DNA of 64,000 nucleotides, from the NCBI GenBank assembly GCA_002105175.1, contig MCGE01000005.1:434001-498000 (forward strand). Direction: 5' to 3'. Origin of the DNA: Absidia repens (lineage: Eukaryota; Mucoromycota; Mucoromycetes; Mucorales; Cunninghamellaceae). The translations under genes and the position numbers were made by a program. The notes below the pieces were generated by a model. It searched no databases. It had not been told where the DNA came from and worked only from the letters and a program-made list of their open reading frames with translations. Below are positions 58,030-64,000 of the stretch, piece by piece. The number at the start of each line of letters is the position of its first letter. Position 1 is the first letter of the stretch.

Positions 58030-58705
58030 CTACAAAAGCGATATTGCTCACTATCAGATGAGTCAGAGAATGTTTAACTAAATCAGGCATTTTTATTTGA
58101 AGCGTATTGGGTAAATATTAATTTAAAGACACGAGATTCATTGTAACAAGGAATCTAATAGTAGTAGCATGAGGGTGACTATGGAAGATCTAAATAATGG
58201 TCAGCATTAATCTAAAGGGACTATTATGGAAAAGTGTGTAAGGCAGACAAAACGTGAGAAGAGTAGAAATTGATATCTTATCTTGGAGGACAACGACAAT
58301 CAACAATAATCAAAACGGGTGATGCTAAAAGAGGGTTTAATACACATGGCTTGAAAGAGATTAGTGGGACATTTTTCAATGAAGTATGTAAAAGAGACAT
58401 ATTTTATTCAAATGCAAATACAAACTCTGGACGAGCTAAAGCTAAACTAAGCTATTGAAGACTTCAAAAAGCTAACTAATGATGGTCCGAATCTTGCATC
58501 CAAAATGGAAGGGTTTCCCCCATGCATCTTGTAATCCCTAAGCTGGTACCCTTCTAAACTAGCCCTGAAACTATTATAAGTCCAACATGATCCAACAGTG
58601 TCCACGACGGTGAAGAAAGAAAAAAAGAAGGGAAAAAATAAAATAAGTAGTAGAGGAAATAAATATTTCACGTGGGCGGAATTTTAAAATGATTTGTGAC
58701 GTTCG
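58030..58705 (-). repeat. R1 dispersed repeat, copy F
   Basis: Tail module TTTTTATTTGAAG at about 58089, GACATATTTTATTCAAATGC at about 58397, core ATCCAAAATGGAAGGGTTTC at about 58500, CTTCTAAACTAGCCCTGAAA, head CACGTGGGCGGAATTTTAAA at about 58670. Its head points toward HAS1 and toward copy G beyond it. Confidence 0.8.
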
Positions 58706-59339
58706 CCACTTACAAAACTAGTCGATGGTTTTGAAACACCATAGATATAAAAAACCTAAATCATGCTAATATAACTAGAAAAAAATACCAATGATCTGTG
58801 AAGATTCACTGCCAGAGCTGGAATTTGTACGCCATAAGAAGAGACTTGTTTTTTAAATGAACAAGACTTCGTCTTCCCTCCCAATGTAGGGCATGGATAC
58901 GAGGCAGAAACTTGGCATGTAACGATAGATAGGTAGCTTGAATGTATTTGGAAGCGGCGAAATTTTTTTGAGGGTAATAGTTAGAAATTTTCTTTGATTT
59001 TGTAGTGCAGTGTGTGGTCAATGAGAAAAAAAGAAACAGAAGAAAAGTACCTGTCAAAGGATCATTACAGTACATATAATAACCCACGCTGTGCCAACAC
59101 CTCCACTGGAGAGTACCGTCATAGCATTTTATGTTCTAATATGTTTTTATTGGACAATACAGTATTTTAGAATAAATAAACTAAATAATTCAGGAGAAGG
59201 GTCAAATTGACACTGGCATCTGAGATTTATACTGTACTCTACCATACGATTTTCCTAATTGAGAAATCATATTGATCATGCGTTCCAATTCCCGCACTCT
59301 CAATTTCCAAGCCACTCACTTTTTTTTAAAGTCTCCTCT

Positions 59340-59372
<33 letters not shown>

Positions 59373-59392
59373 TTTTGATCATAGTTTACATC

Positions 59393-61298
59393 ATGGCCAA
59401 CAAAGTGGATCTCAAGAAACGGAAGCGATCGGATAATGCTCCAGCAAAGAAACACAATGGAGAAAAGAAATCCAAGAAGATGGAAAAGGCTGAACACGAT
59501 AGTGATAACGATGATAATGTGTCGAACGGTCAGTTGAACGACAGTGAAGAAATCGTCCAAGATCAATCTACTAAGGAAGAAGACAACACAAAGAATGAAG
59601 GATCCGGCTATAACCCTGGTAAGTAAACTAGTGATTATTTGTGGTATAGGTGCTAACTCTTCCCGATCTCTCTTTTGTGGGTGTAGAACAAACAGTCGAT
59701 TTGGAATTCGCCAATCTTGACGTCTGCGACAAAACGAAACAGGCTATTCAGGATATGGGCTTCAAGACAATGACCGAAGTACAAGGCCGTACCATTCCTC
59801 CACTTATGGCCGGTCGTGATGTTTTGGGAGCTGCAAAGACTGGATCTGGAAAAACTTTGGCGTTTTTGATTCCTGCTATTGAGATGTTGTATCGTTTGAA
59901 ATTCAAGCCAAGAAACGGTAAGAACACAGCAACTACTTCATATCAATGGGTATTCATGTGTATCTAATTTTGTGATTATTATGTATATTATGCTTGTCAT
60001 AGGTACTGGTGTGGTTATCGTCTCACCTACTCGGGAACTCGCCCTTCAAATTTTCGGTGTGGCCAAAGAATTGCTTGCTCATCATCAACACACTTTTGGT
60101 ATTGTTATTGGTGGTGCTAATAGACGTGCTGAAGCTGAAAAGTTGGTCAAAGGTGTCAATTTGTTAGTAGCCACTCCTGGTCGTTTATTGGATCACTTAC
60201 AGGTAATAATGTTGAACAGTTTATTATCGCTTTTATTGTATGATCATATACTTACTTAATTGGTTGCTTTCTATTATTTAGAACACACGAGGCTTTGTAT
60301 TCAAAAACTTGAAGGCTCTGGTGATTGACGAAGCTGATCGTATTTTAGAAATTGGTTTCGAAGAAGAAATGGCTCAAATCATCAAGATCCTTCCCAAGGA
60401 ACGACAAACAATGTTGTTTTCGGCTACACAAACTACAAAGGTGTCTGATCTTGCCCGCATCTCTTTGAAGAAGGGACCTCTTTACATCAATGTGGATGAG
60501 CGCAAGGATACATCGACAGCTGAAGGATTGGAACAAGGTTACGTTGTTTGTGAATCTGACAAGCGATTCTTACTGTTATTTACCTTTTTACGCAAGAACC
60601 TCAAGAAAAAGGTGATTGTCTTCTTCTCCAGTTGTAATTCGGTCAAATACCATGCGGAACTCATGAATTACATCGATGTGCCTGTCCTTGAATTACATGT
60701 AAGTCTGTATACAAGTTGGAAAAAACAAATTATGGATCTTACTCACTCGTTTTGTCTTTCTATTTTGTTTGTGAAATAGGGAAAACAAAAGCAACAAAAA
60801 CGAACCACCACCTTCTTTGAATTCTGTAACGCCGACAAAGGGATTTTACTGTGTACTGATGTGGCGGCTCGTGGATTGGATATTCCCTCTGTTGATTGGA
60901 TTGTGCAATTTGATCCTCCAGATGATCCTCGTGATTACATCCATCGTGTGGGCCGAACAGCTCGTGGTGGTGGCAAAGGAAAAAGTTTACTCTTCTTATT
61001 ACCCAGTGAATTGGGCTTCCTCCGGTATCTCAAGCATGCTCGTGTCCCATTGAACGAATATCAGTTCCCTTCCAGCAAGATCGCCAATGTTCAAAGTCAA
61101 CTGGAAAAGCTGGTAGAAAAGAACTATTATCTTCACCAATCTGCCAAGGATGGTTACCGATCTTACTTGCAAGCCTATGCCTCCTTTGGATTGAAGAAAA
61201 TCTTCGACGTCAACAGCCTCGATCTTGCCAAGGTGGCGAAATCCTTCGGTTTTAGTAGCCCCCCTAGAGTCAACTTGGCTATTCAAAGTGCCAAATAG
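59393..61298 (+). CDS. HAS1: DEAD-box RNA helicase Has1 (DDX18)
   Basis: Nucleolar ATP-dependent RNA helicase for ribosome biogenesis. Five exons (59393-59618, 59687-59917, 60003-60202, 60282-60698, 60780-61298) give 1593 nt, 530 residues. After a Lys/Asp-rich leader the motifs are in order: Q motif ([20 protein letters not shown]), [10 protein letters not shown], Ia PTRELALQ, Ib [83 protein letters not shown]. The C-terminus [30 protein letters not shown] is specific to Has1/DDX18. The start at 59393 gives [14 protein letters not shown]. It is flanked by R1 copies F and G. Confidence 0.97.
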
Positions 61299-61496
61299 AT
61301 TAGTCCCCTTCCCTTTTTATATATATTAGTGTATTCATTCCCTTTATTTTTATGTATTCTTCATCTTCATATTGTTTTTTTGCTCATCTTTTTATTGCCA
61401 TAATAAACCATTATTCTTTTGCAGTGGTTCTTATAAAAATCCTATTTCATGTCACAGATTTTACCTTCTACGACTTCCAAATGTCGATATTCATAC

Positions 61497-61830
61497 TCCG
61501 CCAACGTGATATTTTATTTTTTCCTTTTCCTCTTTTTTTTTTTTCTTCTTTGGAGTTTTATTGAAATGGTAGTGAACTCAGATTAGTATTATAACTTGTA
61601 TCAGGGGCGTTTTTAAAATGCAATACAAACATGCATAGGAACCCATTTCGTTTTGGATTAGATTAGTCTCCTATATACTATGAGTGCTATGAAACCGTCT
61701 TTAGTTTAGTATAGCGTTAGTTTGACATAGTTTGTACCTACAACTGAATAAAACATGTCTTATCCCATTTTATCATTAGTCTTTCTGTCATACGCCTTAT
61801 CATTGGTTTTGTCGAACGTGTATACATGCG
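61497..61830 (+). repeat. R1 dispersed repeat, copy G (short, diverged)
   Basis: Head CTCCGCCAACGTGATATT at about 61498, T/C-rich stretch, then a diverged core (CATGCATAGGAACCCATTTC, GTTTTGGATTAG) and AATAAAACATGTCTT near 61747. Only the head half of the family is clear. Confidence 0.6.
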
Positions 61831-62210
61831 TGTAGAAAAACAACTTGCGAGTGTGTTGAGTGTGAAAAATGAGCTGGATATTACAATGACTTCGTCTGCC
61901 ACCTCATATATACAGTGCTGTGCATATTTGTGTGTAGAAAAAAAATAAAGATGTGCTTGTGAGAAGAAAAAATGCAGAATAGTTTGCTGTTCTCAACTCT
62001 GCTTTTCGTACGTTAATGAGTTTTATAGAGTAGAAATGGTGGGGATAGTGGATGTGATTGAAACCTATCTGATTGGTCCCTTACTTGGAGATGTGGTTCT
62101 CTGTCTGGTATGACGATCCATAGAAATATCTTTTGTTGATTAATAGTCGAAGATATAGTGATTGTTTTATTAGCATGCAGAATATATTCTTTCGAAATAC
62201 AGTTATATAC

Positions 62211-62233
62211 ATATATATATATATATATATATT
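62211..62233. repeat. (AT)n microsatellite
   Basis: Alternating AT run of about 22 nt. Confidence 0.85.
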
Positions 62234-62423
62234 CACCACCAGAATGACTTCCCTTCATACAACTTGCAAATAAATAAATAATACCGATCTGGATATATAC
62301 AGTATGTCAAGCCTGACGGCTACGCCAGCAGCATGGCTGTGGCTGATTGATATGAATGGTATAACAGGAATAGTTATCTCATTCATATCAAGAAGCCTCG
62401 TGCTTCCAATCAATAACTCAAGG

Positions 62424-62513
62424 TGTAAAATAGTGTACCGTAATAGAATAGTATGTAAAATAGTGTACCGCAATAGAATAGTTTGTAAAATAGTCAACCA
62501 CAGTAGAATATGT
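62424..62513. repeat. 30-bp minisatellite, three units
   Basis: Units start at 62424, 62454 and 62484 (TGTAAAATAGTGTACCG..., last unit TGTAAAATAGTCAACCAC...). The first two differ at two positions, the third is more diverged. Confidence 0.85.
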
Positions 62514-62739
62514 TTGCCATCCATTGTTCATTGCAAAATAAAAAAACTTTTATTGAATCATGATGGTTAATACTATACTAAAAGGAAAGAAGATGTAAAA
62601 ATAGGGGCCGCTAATAGTAGTTGAGAGAGGCGCTAGTCTAGAAGAATGGGGATAAAGGCTTATAGCGTCAGGATGACTAATTATTCCATTAGAATACATA
62701 ATGGAGTGGTCGTGTAAAAAAAAAAAAAAAAAAAAAAAT

Positions 62740-63425
62740 AGCTTTTATCATCATCTATAATGTGGCTAGCCAATTAAGAATAATGCCACACTTGCTATAA
62801 GTGACTTGGAAAACAGGTGCATGATAGAATATTCATAAAAAAGTTACAATAATAGAATGTCTTATTATATAAAGGATCATAAGATTGGTAATAAAAAGGA
62901 CATGTTTTATTGAAACATATTGTAAGATCTAAAGCTAAAGGGGAGCGGTTCATTGCCTCAAAGACGTTCCATGAGGGCAGCATGAAGGAGATCTGGAGAA
63001 ATTCAACACTAATCCAAAAGGACACTGTAATGGAACTATTACACAAGTTTTGAGGAAGCAACTAATAAGACTTTTCAGTGCAGCATGTGCAAATAGACAT
63101 ATATTATTTAGATATAGATACAGAATACGTACAAACTAATACTAAACTAAGCTAATGAAGAATCTAAAAAGTCAACAAATGGTGGGTCCTGAATTCTGAA
63201 TCCAAAATGAAAGGTCTCCCCATGCATCTTGTCATCCTTGTTCTGAAAACGCTTCGAAACTAGTCCTGACACTTATCTAAGTCCAACATAACCCCAAAGA
63301 AATTGAATGATGAAGAAAAAAAAGAAGGGAAAAAAAAATGAAATGAAACAGAGAGCGGAATAATAAAAACTGGGACGAAATAGATTTTCACATATTCACG
63401 TGGGCGGGATTTGAATCATTTATTT
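62740..63425 (-). repeat. R1 dispersed repeat, copy H
   Basis: GGACATGTTTTATTGAAACA at about 62898, ATCCAAAATGAAAGG at about 63199, CTCCCCATGCATCTTGTCAT, CGAAACTAGTCCTGACAC, head CACGTGGGCGGGATTTGAAT at about 63399. The head points right, toward the tRNA-like sequence. Confidence 0.8.
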
Positions 63426-63460
63426 TTTTGGTCTGCGATTTTTTTTGTTCTGATGGATTC

Positions 63461-63515
63461 CTGGGTGACCGAGTGGTTAAGGCGACAGTCCCGGGTCCTG
63501 AATTTGAGTGGAACC
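63461..63515 (+). tRNA. tRNA-like relic (Ser/Leu-type box A, weak box B)
   Basis: TGACCGAGTGGTTAAGGCGA at 63466-63485 is a near-perfect Ser/Leu-type D arm and box A. GAGTGGAACCC at 63506-63516 matches box B at about 7 of 11 positions. No clean acceptor stem or anticodon arm could be drawn, so it is a pseudogene or the head of a tRNA-derived element, not a working tRNA. Confidence 0.4.
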
Positions 63516-63539
63516 CTTACTGAAGATACATATCTCTTT

Positions 63540-63790
63540 GATTATAAAAGATAGAGCATGTAATAAGACATTATTCATTGAAGCAAGTACAAAGGGACAT
63601 GTTATATTTGCATAAGGATACAAACTATATATGATATGACAAAATAATATCAAAGTGAGCTAAAAAAGGGATTTCTATGATATTACTTGGCTATGCTATT
63701 ATAATGGAGGTCCAACATAAATCGCGAATTTAAAATGAAAAGATTTTCCCAAGATATCTGTGTTGTATTTGAATATTGGCGCCCTGATTC
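63540..63790 (-). repeat. R1 dispersed repeat, copy I (diverged)
   Basis: TTCATTGAAGCAAGTAC, GGACATGTTATATTTGCATA, GGATACAAAC and TTTAAAATGAAAAGATTTTC follow the order of the R1 core, but the match is weak and the head is not recognisable. Confidence 0.5.
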
Positions 63791-64000
63791 ATCTTTTTTT
63801 TTTCTTTTCTTGCATATACCCGTTTGACTGAGTGCTGATCTCAACGGTTGGTTTTCAAGGGGGAGGGGGCTATCTACTATACTACGAAATAGCTGATGCT
63901 CTAATTCCGTTCCATTAAAATCGGCACTTCAGTAAAAAAAAAAAAAAAAAAACCACCTGACATCCAGTAGGTCCTAAGTTGCCATAAGTTGTAGTAGAGC

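Larger units (their letters stand above)
57400..59392. other. Intergenic region with R1 copy F and a diverged duplication
   Basis: No supported gene in about 2 kb. From left: VAP promoter, a diverged tandem duplication (about 57,750-57,990), R1 copy F (about 58,030-58,705), unique AT-rich DNA, and the HAS1 promoter, which ends in a poly(dT) run at about 59342-59369 only 24 bp before the start. Confidence 0.6.
61299..64000. other. Gene-poor right end with R1 copies G, H, I and other repeats
   Basis: No supported protein gene. In order: HAS1 3' flank, R1 copy G, an (AT)n tract (62211-62233), a 30-bp minisatellite (62424-62513), poly(dA) at 62717-62738, R1 copy H, a tRNA-like sequence (63461-63515), R1 copy I, and a poly(dA) run at 63934-63950. 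Confidence 0.65.

Noticed and set aside
1..64000. CRISPR arrays, bacterial operons, rRNA genes
   Set aside because: None seen; no regularly spaced direct repeats with unique spacers, and the spliced genes show eukaryotic nuclear DNA.

Overview
This window is nuclear DNA of a filamentous fungus, most likely an early-diverging one (Mucoromycota, probably Mucorales). The reasons are short GT-AG introns (about 50-130 nt) in nearly every gene, AT-rich intergenic DNA with long poly(dA/dT) runs, and a gene set (Sel1-repeat chitin synthase activator with a CaaX end, Num1-type cortical PH protein, fused HIS7, Cox7, Scs2/VAP, CDF zinc transporter) that is fungal. The MT-A70 protein is of the type found in 6mA-rich early fungi. 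The genus cannot be fixed from this sequence alone.

Layout. 1-20,150 is gene-dense: a cullin cut by the window edge (-), RPS21 (-), actin capping protein beta (+), the SKT5/CHS4-like chitin synthase activator (-), a DusA-type tRNA dihydrouridine synthase (+), mitochondrial ribosomal protein bL34m (-), a CDF zinc transporter (+), glycerol kinase (+), Cox7 (+) and an F-box/WD40 protein (+). 20,150-26,650 is gene-poor and repeat-bearing. 26,650-33,400 holds a FYRN/FYRC chromatin protein, an acidic protein of unknown function with one C-terminal membrane segment, and an MT-A70 methyltransferase-family protein (all +). 33,400-38,570 is a second gene-poor block built around a large, nearly identical inverted repeat. 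38,570-45,310 carries a Num1/Mcp5-like cortical anchor (-) and HIS7 (-, with two apparent 1-nt frameshifts). 46,343-52,209 is an intact-looking Ty3/Gypsy chromovirus retrotransposon (-) with two identical 289-bp LTRs and a 5-bp target duplication. 52,200-64,000 holds an SDR reductase (+), a VAP/Scs2 MSP protein (-) and the DEAD-box helicase HAS1 (+), separated by more repeats.

The main unexplained structure is a dispersed noncoding repeat family, called R1 here. At least nine copies lie at about 21.6, 24.3, 34.9, 37.3, 52.5, 58.4, 61.6, 63.1 and 63.7 kb. The conserved end (head) contains CCCGCCCACGTGAA, followed by a pyrimidine-rich stretch, a well-conserved core of about 150 bp with a possible hairpin, and a tail with repeated AATAAA-containing modules. 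Copies tend to occur in head-to-head pairs; one pair flanks HAS1 and another forms the near-perfect 3-kb inverted repeat. The family contains no ORF that I could recognise.

The genes are ordinary single-copy eukaryotic genes, not an operon or one pathway. Exon-intron models were made by hand from splice signals and protein-family similarity. For 14 complete genes the summed exon lengths give an open frame, which supports those models.
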